A stretch of 64,000 nt of DNA. Source: Enoplosus armatus. Taxonomy: Eukaryota > Chordata > Actinopteri > Centrarchiformes > Enoplosidae. A model generated the notes under the pieces. The model searched no databases. It was not told the origin of the DNA and saw only the letters and a list, made by a program, of their open reading frames with translations. Of this stretch, positions 1-11,479 are shown in pieces (position 1 is the stretch's first letter; every line of letters starts with the position of its first letter). The position numbers and the translations under genes were made by a program. The DNA is taken from contig NC_092181.1 of NCBI RefSeq assembly GCF_043641665.1, forward strand, positions 3,043,421 through 3,107,420, written 5' to 3'.

Positions 1-1340
1 GAAAGTGAGAGGTTTGTTGTACTCTCGCCATGAAGTGAAGCTCAGTGCACTTAGTCCCCTTTCTTCTTTTCAAGTATGGTTTATCAAGACAACTGTCAAG
101 TTTAGTGGCATTAGAGCGGTATCTCAGCACTTTTTCACATGATGTTGTCATTTAATGGGCTGTAACACACCAGATAAATCTGTGGTGGAATGTGACGTGA
201 TCAGAGACGGGGTCATCGAGGTCATGGTCCTCTACCTGGCAAATAATTGTCACGTCAAATGCCAGCTAGTTTCAGGTAGACTCTGCAATAAGAAGTGGAA
301 CCACAAAGCAACACTCTTGATTTGTAGGCCAGTCTTCATTCTGACCAGTGACCTAAAGAACGGCTTTCAACACAGCTCACTCTAACAGGGGAGCTAAATG
401 ATCCAGGAGGACCGTGGAGTTTAGAGGATTCAGATAAGTCTGTTCAGACATGTGCATGGTGCCCTTAAGGTGCCTCCCTCTGGCTGTGTAATTGGGACAA
501 GACCTTGTTGAGCGCCCAGATGCACCAGAGGGACTACACCAGTCAGCTGGTCCAGGAACAGCTTGGTTTTGGCCTGGAAGAGCTGGAGAAAGTCGCAGAG
601 GGAAATATGCTGCTTGCCCAGCTTATGAATATGGATGGATGGATGAAGACTACTGAAAAATCAAAATCAAATATCTATTCCGAGCACATATGGGTGTAAA
701 TAGTCAAAACACTGGTGACTCTAAGGATGCAAAGGATTGCTGTTTATCGGTTGAGCAGCGTTTTGTTCATAATCTGATATAAAAAGATTTCAGTTCAGTG
801 AGGAAGAATTTTAGCCCATTAGTATATAAATTCATGTGTTCAAAACAATATAACTGGCCCCAATTCTTTAACTTTTTTAAATTGTTTGTTTATGCATGTT
901 TTTGATGTAGGCGTGTGTATGCATACTTCAGTGCTGCGATGGTGATGAAATAGTATATGTTCGGTTACTAAATCAACAAGACGGCATTTAACCGCACCAA
1001 TCACGATCTTTTCCACACCTCATCAATGATGGATGTTGCATCAGCAAAGTGTGATTAATGAGAATACACAAATTAATTTCAAGGGGAGCACTTGTCAGAA
1101 GTCCATACTGATGAAACGCTGCATCTCAAATGCATGAGTGATGGTCGGCGTGATGATAATGATCACTATGATGAATCACACGGAAACACCAAATAAGCAG
1201 AACGACGAGAGAGAGAAAGAGAAATAAAAAGAAGACAAACTTTTGAGTTTCAAAGCGTCTGTCTGTGTGTGGGTGTGTGTCTGTCTGCGATCGGACATAT
1301 TCATCATATTAATAAACTTCATGTCTCATGTCAATTTCAG
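1..1340 (+). other. Intronic DNA of the GLUT gene upstream of the first visible exon
   Basis: No GLUT exon could be recognised here on either strand. The stretch contains the LINE 3' fragment at 511-646 and is otherwise AT-rich unique-looking DNA. It ends in a normal acceptor (TTTCAG at 1335-1340) for the exon starting 1341. Confidence 0.6.
511..646 (+). mobile_element. Diverged L2/CR1-type LINE 3' end
   Basis: The sequence follows the well-known 3' terminus of fish L2/CR1-like LINEs: a segment for the end of the reverse-transcriptase ORF (CAGAGGGACTACACC, then GGCCTGGAAGAGCTGGAG) followed by a short tail of ATGGATGGATGGATGA repeats. It is heavily 5'-truncated and diverged, as usual for such copies, and lies in an intron of the GLUT gene. 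Confidence 0.7.
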
Positions 1341-4300
1341 ATCTGGTTCTACACAAATGACATCTTTAAGAACGCAGGAATCCCAGACCCTCATATTCAG
1401 TACACAACAGTGGGAACTGGTGCCATAGAGGTCCTCTCTGGGATGCTGGGGGTGAGTAGGCATGATCACACTAAGATGACATTATTATATATATGATATG
1501 ACACTATGTTATATGGTGCTTAAACGACCATTCAATTAGTGGATCCACTGCTTTTTCTCCATTTTATAACATAACACGTCAATTTAGTATCTTTTTGGTT
1601 TTGGTGTGTTTAGTAAGTAATTTGATGACGTCACCATTGGCTCCATAAACTTGTGATGAGCGTTTTATTTATAGACAAAATGATTAATTATAAATTAACA
1701 ATTGAATTGATTATTTGACAGTATTTGACTGATCGTTTTAGTCATTAATCAAGTAAAAATACAAAACATTACAATGTGAGAATGAGCTGCTTTTCTCTGT
1801 TTTGTGTTGTAAAATCTTTTTGATGGACTTTTGACTTTTGGTGACACAAAATAACAAATATTGAAAATGTCACTTTGCTCTGGTAACTTGAGGTTGAAAA
1901 GTCTGATTTTTACTGAAAAGTAATTTGTGGAGTTGAAAAAAGTCATTTGTCATTTGCCATTTCAATCAAAAAGATGGATTGTTAGTTTCAGCTATAATAA
2001 TAATAATAATAATAATAATATGCTGTGCAAGTAATTTTTGAATGTATGTTCTGAGTGAAAACCTTTAATGTCAGTCCTCCGTTGGACTGATGTCTTTCTC
2101 TGTTTGGGGGATCAATATGTTGAACTCTTTACCCAGAACAAATCATGACTGGGATTATTTTAAACTCAAGTTGAGTTTGTAGCTATGAATGATCAGGTAC
2201 TTTTCATTGGTATTTTATTGTATCATTGTGTTTTTATTGGTCTGTATGTGTGTTACTATTGAGTGCTGTACTGTATAAGGCCCATCGAGGGAGCGGTGTT
2301 GCAAACTAGAATACGCTATAGACGTTTTTTCACAGCAGACATTTTGGCTTGTCACAGCAGGAAAAGCACACGTGTTATTGATAACATTAAAAATGACTGT
2401 GTTCCATTTAGGTGAGCTTCCTCCAGGGTCCTGGTTTTGTGCTGGCATTTAATGGAACTGAGCCATTTTCCTGCCATGACAAGTCCAAATATCTGTTGAT
2501 ACTGTAGCATATGGCACTGGTCCATGCTGTAAATAAATAAATAAAATTAGTGTCACAGCACACATCATTTTTTCATTTCTTTACTTTCACTCATTTGTTT
2601 ATTTATCAGGGACATTAATTGACATCAATGAGATATAAAGTTGCCACATTTAGCCAAATGGCTCATTATTGTTGTCCTGCGTGTTGCATGAAAAACATGA
2701 AATGGGCTGAAATTAATGATCAGAGGATAAAACATCAACTGTTTTTTGCCTTTTGGTGATGTCGCATGTTGCGAGCCAATCACAACAGGTCTTGCCTCTT
2801 TGTCCATTTTGCAGTGTTTTACTATCGAGCGTCTGGGCAGAAGACCTCTGATGATTGGCGGCTTCCTCTTCATGGGACTCTGCTGTTCTGGGATCACAGT
2901 GTCTGTCCTCTTCCAGGTAACCCGCTCGTCTAGGAATATATCACATTAACTTGCAGACTGTGTCGTGGGGCATTCGGTACATTGTTTTAAATGGGACCAA
3001 GGACATTACGGCATTTACATAATTATTTACTAAAATCTGTGTCTAATTTATGGTAATGTTCATACGGTATTGATTTCTGTATGAACATTGAAACAGGTTT
3101 TGCTCACTGTAATTTTCTCTCCTGTTCGTATCAATGATCATTCTGTGCAAAAATGTAATCAAAAGCGAATTTTGTACAAAAAAGGCTGTGACACTGAGTT
3201 AAACAAATCAAGTGGATATCTTCTAAAGGAATGAAGCCTCATATTGGCTTCAGGTAAACCTTCTGATACATTTTTGCAGAGGAGGACTGTGGACTCGCAT
3301 TAGGGAGGGATCTCTCAATGGCCTGCATGAACAGAATGAACGATGTTCATACTATTGTTCTAAGATGGAACTGAAAAATTGTGAAATTACCTATCCTTTA
3401 AGAGTAAAATGACAAACATTTACCAGATTATTAGAAAAAGAAAACTATGTTCTCGTCAATAAACAATAGTGAACTGAGTCACATTTGGAAAACCCCTGTT
3501 TACTTATAAATAACAGTACAAAGAAAGAGAGTATGAAGTAAATGCTATACATTGTACAAACCATGTTCCTAATATGTTACATATAATCAGAATTATTAAA
3601 TATAGTCAAATGAATTAACAGTGCAACTTGTTTACTATTGTTAACATCTCATGACTTCAGACTTGTGTTTGACCAATCACAGGCGCAGCTGTCCTTCATG
3701 CGCTACATCAGCGTGGGCTGCGTTGTTGGGATTATTGCGGGCTTCTGCATAGGTCCAGGTAAATCTACCCTCTCTGCATCTCACTTGAAACCTCTGTTTT
3801 AAGAACGAAAGAAAATGGAACATTTCCAGTCCACACATACTGCACTAGATCCAGGCCGCCCTGTGTGTAAGATAACACTGCTCCCTGCTGGAAGCTCGCA
3901 CAACAGCAGGCACCAAATCTTAAAAACCAGCAACGTCTCCCTCCCTACTCATCCTCCGACTGTGAAGAGATATTGTATTTCATTAGTCTTGTAAATTAGG
4001 AAATCATAACTGCCACACTACATCCATTCCCACAGCCATTTGTACACTGGATGAGTTGAATGAAGTGAATTAAGAGGCAATGGTTTACAACTTTAGGAGG
4101 CGCGTTGAGTGGACCTGCGAGGATGATGAATTAGAACAAATCTGGTTTACATAGCGTCATTCCTCAAGCCGGCAAAATCCATACCTCTGCACGCAGACGA
4201 GGATTTCTGCTGCTGCAATTAGACTTTTAATGGCTCATTGTTCATAAGCTCGCCGTGATGAATACGGTTTCCTTCAGATGAAACCTTGCATGCAAAAGAC

Positions 4301-6746
4301 GCCCCCCCCATACATACCACAGATGTTGACAAATTATGGCCGAGTTATTGGTTTGACGATATTAAACCTTCCTCTATGCAATTATCATGCGCAGATAATG
4401 AGGACGTCATTTGGAAAGCTCATCATTAGAGCTTTTACTCATGCATATTTCTCCTTCGCAGCTTTCACTTCTAACAATGAAGAATTATATGACAGCGTCT
4501 CGTAGATCCTGCACGTCAAACTAATGAATTGCACGAGACCTGGCTAAGCTACTCTGCTTCTTGGTGGTGGTTTTCGGAGTTGGACTTTTGCCAAGTTGAC
4601 AAACATCCTCCTCTCTTGTCAATCTATGATCACCGAGTCATAATGAACACATAATGAAGTACACGCAGAAAAAAAGGAGGGTTATATAATGGCACTAGGG
4701 CTCGAGGCATGTTTATCATTTGTTGTATCATGTTCGGTTTATTTTGAATGACTGCCAAAGAATAGTCCTGAGTGGGAATATTGATAAACTAATCTGATAA
4801 ATGAAGACGCTGGTGTTAATTTCACAACCCCCAATAGATTCATGCAGCTGTAGTGAGTTGTTAAAAGTGATTTGTATTATGACAGCTTGACAAGATGCCT
4901 CGTTAGATCAGACCGATAGATGACTTATGTGTCACGTGAACCATGACTGATTGATTGCGAAGGTTGCTGTTGTCAAAATGTGTCCTTTTTTTAAAACAAT
5001 AGGAATGTGTTTGTCTCTTGTGTGCAGCTGGTGTGCCTTTCCTGATCACCGCAGAGCTGTTCAAGCAGTCGCACCGGCCGGCCGCCTACACTGTGGCCGG
5101 ATGCCTCAACTGGATGTCCAACTTCACCATCGGCTTCGTCTTTCCCTTCCTCGAGGTCAGAGCAAACTCAAATTCTGCTCAGAAGTCATTGTGTGTGTTT
5201 GTGATGCGAGTGGCATTTTGAAATCCTCAATCTTGAAGCGACCAACATGTGTCTGTCAGGTTCATTGTAAAAGAACATCTTATGTGGCCTTCGGTTTTGT
5301 TTGTTTTTGTGTCTTTATTCTAGCTGGCATTAAGCGTCTCAAGTTCATCTTGACATTGCATCCAGGATCTGACACATGGCAATTATGATATGGGCTGTCT
5401 GGTTTTGTTTGAATAGGGGCGACTCCCCAAACACCAATAAAACTACCAATTAAAAATCACGACCTTGCCGTCTCTCATTGTCCTCAGTGTTGTTCTAGTC
5501 GAACAGACACAAAGCAAAGAGGACAATGATCTGTCCCTTCTGGCCACAACAGTTCAAAAAACTGGGCTCTCTGTGACATCATGTGGTCCTTTTTTTAAAG
5601 TTTTTAATTTCACAGAAAATGTGTAAATGGAACAGCTTAAGTCTACCTCCAGTCTTTGAGCTAAGCTTGGCTAAACGTCCCTATCCTGGATGTACTCTTT
5701 GTACATGTTCTTGTCTTGTGTTTTTATATTATGTCTAACCCCTTCAAAGTTCCCTTTAGTATTCAGTTTCCTCTTTAAAGCTGCACTAATCAGTATTTTC
5801 TCATTAATGATGGCTGAAATACTTACGTGTGGGTTCATCTCTAAGTGCTACATATCTTCACATCACTGAACTCTGACAGACGGACTTTAGCGGCTAGTTG
5901 GTGAACATAGCTGGGCATTTAGCAGATAAAGAGATAAAGTTCCTTGAGAAGGTGGTGGAGAGCTAAACAGAGCTAAAAGGAGAGTGAATACTGGACTTAA
6001 CATTCATCAGGTGGCGAGAAACACAACTCCGAATGAATGCTGATGTTGCTTTGTATCTGCTGGAAAAATAGCAGCTGTTTGCTATGCTTTGTTTGATATG
6101 TTAATGTATTTAAGACTCGGTTCTGCTGCCCCCAAGTAGCCAAAAAAGAAGAAAATCAATTATTGCTGCTTTAAAAATTCAAAGTCTCTCGCTTTCAAGC
6201 TAACTAATCCATTTAATGTGATCTCAAGTAGTGTGTATAAAACCTACAGTAGCCTACTTGTGTTCTCTGATCATGTTTTGCATTAAATTCATGTTAATCT
6301 GCTTTAATTAGCTTCACTGTTGCCTGTCTGTGTCTAAAGATCATATTTTCCTATTTTGTGTCCTTGCAGTAAACAGTAGTTGTTTTGTGGTAGAAACTGC
6401 CATATGACAGTATGTCGTCTTTTGCTTTCCTTGGACAATTTCCACTTTGTAAAGAAAGTCCGAACAGTATTTGCTGTGTATTCTTTGATTCAGAGTTGCA
6501 CTGTGTGTCCTCCCACCGCAGGAAGCTACAGGTCCTTACTGTTACCTGATCTTCTGTACGATCTGCTTGGGAGTGGCCGTCTACACCATCTTCATCATTC
6601 CAGAGACCAAGAACAAAACCTTCATGGAGATCAGCCAGATGTTCGCCGTCAAGAACAACATCCTGGAAGACGAGCTGACCAATGGTCACCTCAAAATGGC
6701 TCTGATGAACGGCTACGGAACCCTCGGCCAACACGACGAAAAGTAA
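1341..6746 (+). CDS. Class II GLUT sugar transporter (SLC2A9/11/15 type), C-terminal half; 5' exons lie outside the window
   Basis: Facilitative hexose (or urate) carrier of the plasma membrane, major facilitator superfamily. Five coding exons are visible: 1341-1451, 2815-2916, 3683-3758, 5028-5155 and 6522-6746 (stop TAA 6744-6746), all with AG/GT borders and matching phases (0,0,1,0). They encode about 212 residues covering roughly TM7 to the C-terminus. The first exon begins [15 protein letters not shown]. The second holds the loop motif ERLGRRPL. The fourth reads [14 protein letters not shown] and then RPAAY. The last has [15 protein letters not shown] and a cytoplasmic tail ending GQHDEK. 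Class I GLUTs have PW where this protein has PF, so the missing tryptophan supports class II (fructose/urate type). The wording is closest to what I recall of GLUT9 and GLUT11. The fish-specific slc2a15 is also possible and cannot be separated from it by eye. The upstream exons, including the QLS/NA region of TM7, precede the window. Identification as a GLUT is firm; the exact paralogue is not. Confidence 0.9.
1690..1920 (+). repeat. Fragment of a teleost interspersed repeat (family D, ATTAATCGAT-rich type)
   Basis: The order TGATCGTTTTAGTCATTAATC, then TGCTTTTCTCTGTTTTGTGTTGTA, then a GACTTTTGACTTT block, is that of a common teleost repeat whose ends are rich in GATTAATCGATTA. A second, longer copy in the same orientation is at 14268-14572. 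Family name not assigned. Confidence 0.5.
1993..2021. repeat. (TAA)n microsatellite
   Basis: About nine perfect TAA units in the GLUT intron. Confidence 0.95.
4190..4515. promoter_or_regulatory. Candidate conserved non-coding element in GLUT intron 3
   Basis: A block with little simple sequence and many homeodomain/POU-type cores: CAATTAG near 4217, ATGCAAAA at 4290-4297, AAATTATGG near 4331, ATGCAATTAT at 4376-4385, GATAATGA near 4394, GACGTCAT at 4403-4410, CATTAGAG near 4424 and ATGCATAT at 4441-4448. It carries no splice-compatible coding exon. This density in a bystander intron near a developmental gene (fgf8) is what enhancers often look like, but conservation cannot be tested here. 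Confidence 0.3.
5777..6176. repeat. TTTAAAGC-ended interspersed repeat, family A, copy 1 (short)
   Basis: Starts CTTTAAAGCTGCACTAATCAG and ends GCTGCTTTAAA, an imperfect terminal inverted repeat. The internal segment GCGGCTAGTTGGTGAACA then GAGCTAAAAGGAGAGTGAATA recurs at 8536-9066 and 55985-56445. The inverted ends and small size suggest a non-autonomous DNA transposon. This copy lacks about 100 internal bases relative to the other two. Confidence 0.6.
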
Positions 6747-8010
6747 GGAGGCGGACCAACGTGTAAATGGTGGTTTCTTCTCTCTGTGTGCCCTCTTGGT
6801 TTGCTGTGGCTGAAGTAACTGTAGCAGAGATAAAATGTGGAGCTTCTGTGGCCACGAGGAAATCTACTGCTTCATGTGAAAACTACAAAGACCAACACGT
6901 ACACACATACTCCCAAAATGAAAAGTAGACTTGTCTGGTTCAACAGTCGTAACCGTCTTCACACAGACACACACACACACACACAATAATTCCTGTTTCA
7001 ACAGTTAATCCCCAGTCAAAGTGATGCTCCTGTACATTATGTGAGACAGAAGTCACGCAGTCATGTGTTTCAAATCAACTGCCAGTGACATTTTAATCCG
7101 TTTCCCGGCATCTCAGAGCGTTTTTACAGGAGCTGGGTTGGTTTCTCACAGTGCTATCGGAAAGTTTTAATCCCCGCGTTAGCTTCACTTTATTTGAACA
7201 CATCCCATGATCACTTCACTGTTCATAATCCGTGTTGAACATTGTCGCTGTGTCGCTCAGTACAGAGGGGAGATGTTTATTTAGTGACACAGCAATAACA
7301 CCCCTGAGGCAGTGCTTCCATCAGTGAGCTGAGGCAAGGTGTGAAAGCCATTCCTCTGATGTTTCCACATAATAATACAATATTTATTGTCACCATATGT
7401 TTACAGTGTTCAGCTCAAGGTGAATATCTTGACCAAGAACTTGAGCTTATGTTTGTTTGCGTCTTTCCTTTTAGTCAACTGTGTGATTTTGTCTCTTTTT
7501 ACGAGAGTTGGCTATTGTGGCTACTGTAGTAGTCATTTCATACATCAAATATATGCACCTGTATGTAAAGCTTATTAAAGAGTTATATTTTATCAATGTA
7601 TCACATCAAAGTACCTGTACAAGTTTGTTCAGTTGTTTTTTTTGTTTTTTAACTGCTGTATGTTTTACAAGACATCTTTGTACAATATATGGTGGACTGT
7701 TCAAAAGTATATACAGATGTTTGAACATGAAAATCCGTCTCTTTTTGTTCTTCTGCATTGAGCTGATTGAGCCTCGTAATTGCGAGCAGCCATACAAAAA
7801 TATGAGCATAATAATCACATTCATATACAGTAAGGTTATTCCAAGTTTACCCCACTGCACCATTAAATATGGAGCAGCTCTTCTGTGCTACCACAATACT
7901 TCAGTTTCTTTTGGGGCCAATTGTTCACTTCACATTCATTTAGCTGTGGTGAAGCCAATAAATGGAAGTTGCCTTAATTCATAGAAAATTACAATAAAGA
8001 GAAAAATCAT
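6747..8010 (+). other. Probable 3' UTR of the GLUT gene
   Basis: Non-coding AT-rich DNA between the GLUT stop codon and two AATAAA signals. Open frames in it show no family resemblance and appear to be chance. Extent is inferred from the poly(A) signals only. Confidence 0.4.
7957..7998 (+). terminator. Candidate poly(A) signals of the GLUT gene
   Basis: AATAAA occurs at 7957-7962 and again at 7993-7998, about 1.2 kb after the stop codon at 6746. The intervening 6747-7956 is AT-rich and has no other gene, which fits a 3' UTR with a CA microsatellite at 6967-6984. Confidence 0.45.
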
Positions 8011-8189
8011 TATCTGGCATTACTGCCTCTCACCAAACTATAAACATAACAAAACAACTCAATTACAACACAAATCCACATGAACCATGAAACAAAAATA
8101 CCCAAATGTGGGTCTTAGAACCACAAGCAGAATGATTCCCAACACTGACATAAGAAGCCTGAAGAAGTAAAACTGTAGACTGAAATGCA

Positions 8190-9245
8190 CTAATAAGACC
8201 CCCTTTACTGTATAATGGGTTTATAAAGTGTAACTAAAGGCTTTATTAATGGTTAATGGTTTACAAATGAGGTTCAAAGTTCATTCTTGACCTCAACAAC
8301 AGTTGAGAAACAAAATCTCTCCTCCAGGTCCATTTAGTAGCTGATCTGGAGCTTTCAATCATATTACATGATCTTTCCCAGTTGTCATGGAATTGTAGGT
8401 TGTCCAACATGAATAAGAAGTCTTTAAAGTGCTGATTATTATTATTATTATGATTTCTCACTTTGTTATAAGCCACAAGTTATAAATGAAGGTTTTTACA
8501 AAAACAATTCATCGCGTTTGCAGTCGTAAATGTTAAAGCAGCTATAATCACTGTTTTTACAATAATTGTCAAATGACAAGGTGGAAACAACACACATTGT
8601 GAAAGAGGTCACTCGTAGTGATGAACCTGCAGAGAATTATCACCTGAATCTGCAGCTTTACGGAGCTTTATAGTGAGTTTCAGCGCGTTGTTTAGCTGTC
8701 CGGCTGGCAACTTTACCAAAAAAGCTCTAAAAACCCACAGTACACTACCAGCTCAACACCGAACAGCAGACAGACACAGTTAGCGACTAGCTGGTGAACT
8801 AAGTGGAGCATTTAGCAGCTAAAGAGCCAGATATTTCCCTCAGGAGTTGGTGGAGACCAAAAAGAGCTAAAAGAGAGGATGAATATGGGACTCTTCGCCA
8901 GGTGGACAGAAACATGACTCCAAACGAATGTTGTTTTATCTGCTGTGTTTATGAGCAACTGCCCGAAAACAAGTTCGCCATATCAACTGAAGGTGATTAT
9001 ATGCCGATGTTGTGTTCACAACTTGTTTCCACTGCCCCCCAGTGGCCAAAACAATTGACTCTTTTTGTAGAAGGTCAGAGTTCAAGCGGTGCGGGGTCTT
9101 CCTGATAAACGACAAAGCAAGTGGCAATAGAGGGATTTTCCACAAACTGGCAACCCATACATTGTTCTTATTCAGGGCTTATAAGTGTTTTATAAAGCAT
9201 TAATAAATGATTTGTTGGCCAGCAATAGTTGCAACTGATAAACTG
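8190..9245. repeat. Interspersed repeat family B, copy 1, split by a family A insertion
   Basis: The left part has GGGTTTATAAAGTGTAACTAA then GGCTTTATTAATG, and reaches GCAGTCGTAAATGTTA near 8535. The right part resumes near 9067 with AAGGTCAGAGTTCAA, GACAAAGCAAGTGG and CTGGCAACCCATACATTGTTC. The same order appears uninterrupted at 25125-25745, where GCAGTGATAAATGTTA is followed after some 170 bases by GAGGGTCAGAGGTCAAATGG. The 530 bases between are a family A element. Confidence 0.55.
8536..9066. repeat. Family A repeat, copy 2, nested inside family B
   Basis: Begins AAAGCAGCTATAATCACTG and shares long matches with the 55985-56445 copy: GAGAATTATCACC/GAGAATGATCACC, ACACCGAACAGCAGACAG/AGCACCAAACAGCAGACAG, GAGCCAGATATTTCCCTCAG, and CTGCCCCCCAGTGGC near the right end. 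It interrupts a family B element and so is younger than it. Confidence 0.6.
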
Positions 9246-10580
9246 CTTGAAAATGTGACTGATTAGAAGTTGGTATGCTTAAGAAGTTGTCTTTTCATTC
9301 TTGGAAGGACTGATCTGAGGCTGATAACAGACAGCATGTGAGCTTTCGACAGCCTCAAGGACCAACCAACATGCCTCCATCTCTTCATGTGGATCTATGG
9401 TGCTGTGTATCTAATATAATAACGAATACGCAGTTACTGAATAGCTGCAATTCTGTCCTCAACATGTAAATGAGATATTTTGGAGTTGGAGTCTCACTCA
9501 GGGAGGTTATGACCATCTCCTGATATCTCCATCATTCACCTCAAACTGTGCGGTGTGATCATAGTGTGAAGAATCACAGAAGTAGCAGCGTTCTCTCTGT
9601 GTGTAAAACTGCCATCACCCTGACTGCAGTCCTCTGCCAGCCAGGATTTCAAATGTGCCATACCATGTGATGCTATATGGCAAATCTGGGAGTCATACAG
9701 TATGTTGAAGGATGGGAAGTGGCGCTCCTCTCTCTCATCTCTTCCCACTGCCTTTAGGCTGGCTGATCCATCTGTCAGCCCCCTGCACGAGGGCCCCCGC
9801 AAACCCCCAACTGAGGCACAACGGCTAAACGTTGTCACGTCTCCGCTCGTCCTGATATCACAGAGGAGAGACAGACAGAGAGAGAAGACAGGGTCGACCA
9901 GGCCGGTGTTACAGACATCAGCATATCACATCTGGATTGTTTGGGGTTTTGGTACAGTAAATCTGAGTGTCCCAGCACTTCCAGACGTGGCTTCCTGTCA
10001 CAGAGAGGAGGGAGGAGGAGAAAGGTGAGGCATGCTGGGTGATTGAGAGTCAACCTTTGGAGTTGTTGATTTGCTGCTGAATGACAAATGGACAGCAGAG
10101 TTTCAGTCCTGCGAGAGGACAAACAGGGGCCGTGTGGCTGTTCATGTAACGTCCCTCCCAAACAAAGGGCTCCTTGTCAGCGAGACTACAGTATATTTCT
10201 GTGGATAATGCCACAGCGTCGCGCACATGTGAAAACACGCTCACACACACACACACACGCGCCTCGGGCACGGCAGCAGCTATAAATCAAACAAATAGCA
10301 TCACAGCCTGGCGAAGGAAGCATTCCAACAGATAAAATGCTCTCCCACACAACAAAGCCACACTCACTGCGTAATTAATTGCAACAAATTACCTCTCCCT
10401 CTCCCTGTCGGCCCCCACCTCGCCTCTTTTACTGCACTGACAAGCGCACTACACGCTCCTGCAGCGCGCGCGTGTTCGCGGATGTGTATGCGCACGCAGC
10501 GCACACTCCAGCGCGCATCTTGGCACCGGTGCGCACACACACACACACACACACACACACTCGGCCTGCACCCTTCATAA
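9246..10580. other. Intergenic DNA with no supported gene
   Basis: Mixed-composition DNA with several short chance open frames on both strands, a CA microsatellite at 10242-10258 and a longer one at 10531-10560. From about 10370 the sequence becomes CpG-rich (GCGCGCGTGTTCGCGG near 10465). No exon with a recognisable domain or matched splice sites was seen. Confidence 0.5.
10531..10560. repeat. (CA)n microsatellite
   Basis: Near-perfect CA dinucleotide run of about 28 bases. Confidence 0.95.
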
Positions 10581-10584
10581 GTGC

Positions 10585-10880
10585 TTTAATGTGGCTTATT
10601 GCAGTGTGCGGTCCCCTTAGCCGTGGAAATATTCGCTTGACGGATGTGCTTTGTCGCCGGCGCTCCCCGGCGGAGGGCGGCTGTCAGGGAGGAGATGATA
10701 ACATTAACAGGGAGGCAAGGCGATGACAAATGCCTGTTATCAGCGAACGAGGCCGGTGACAAATCGAACGGCAGAGCCCAGGCAGCCCCGGCGCGGCGTA
10801 ATAAAAAAGAAGATGGATGGCACACCCAGGCAGGGCCCGCGTTAATGCGATTTCCACTGCTCTCCCTGACTCCCAATTAA
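10585..10880. promoter_or_regulatory. Candidate conserved non-coding element, distal to fgf8
   Basis: A GC-richer block of non-repetitive DNA with GGAGATGATAACATTAACAG near 10690, TGACAAATG, TGTTATCAG near 10735 and GCGTTAATGCGATTTCC near 10840. It contains GATA-like and homeodomain-like cores, has no coding signature in any frame and is distinct from the surrounding repeats. About 20 kb upstream of fgf8. Regulatory status is inference. Confidence 0.28.
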
Positions 10881-11479
10881 GGCTGGGAGGGAGGGAGGGA
10901 GGGGGGGAGATGTGGAGCACAGGAGAGGGGAGAGGAGATAGAGATAGTGTGTCTTGTGGATGAGAGAGAGCTGGAGGAAGGAGGTGAGCTGAGGAGGGAG
11001 GACCGGGATGGACAGGAAGAGAATAACGGGTACAAATGTGTGAGGAAGATGAAGTGGCATATGAGGAGGATAGATGTCACTAAGGATGAGGCGAGTGGCA
11101 GGAACAAAGTGGAGGAACCACAACAGAACATGCAGCTTTAATTTTCTGCAGAGCCCATCTGCTCCCCCCTCCTCTCTTTTACTCACATCTCAATCAGGGC
11201 CCTGTCTCAGAGGTATAGGTTGTTATGTGTCTCTGCGGCCAGGTGGAACACCATTAGAGCCTTTCAGACAGCGATGGTAATGAACAAACCCCTCCCCATA
11301 CCCCTCTTTCTCTTTACCTTTACATGAGGAAATGTCTGAGCACATTCTGGCTTCACAGGTTGAAGCTCCTTGATTAGCAGTATCAGGAGTGTCAGCACCG
11401 GATTGAAATGTTAAAAGAAGAAGCCCCTTCATTCTCCTGTGCTTCTCTATTGGCTCAGGATTCAAGGGCTTCTCCCTAA

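Noticed and set aside
7508..7984. 158-codon open frame after the GLUT stop
   Set aside because: Lies in the 3' UTR, is Cys/Phe/Ile-rich from AT-rich DNA and matches no family.
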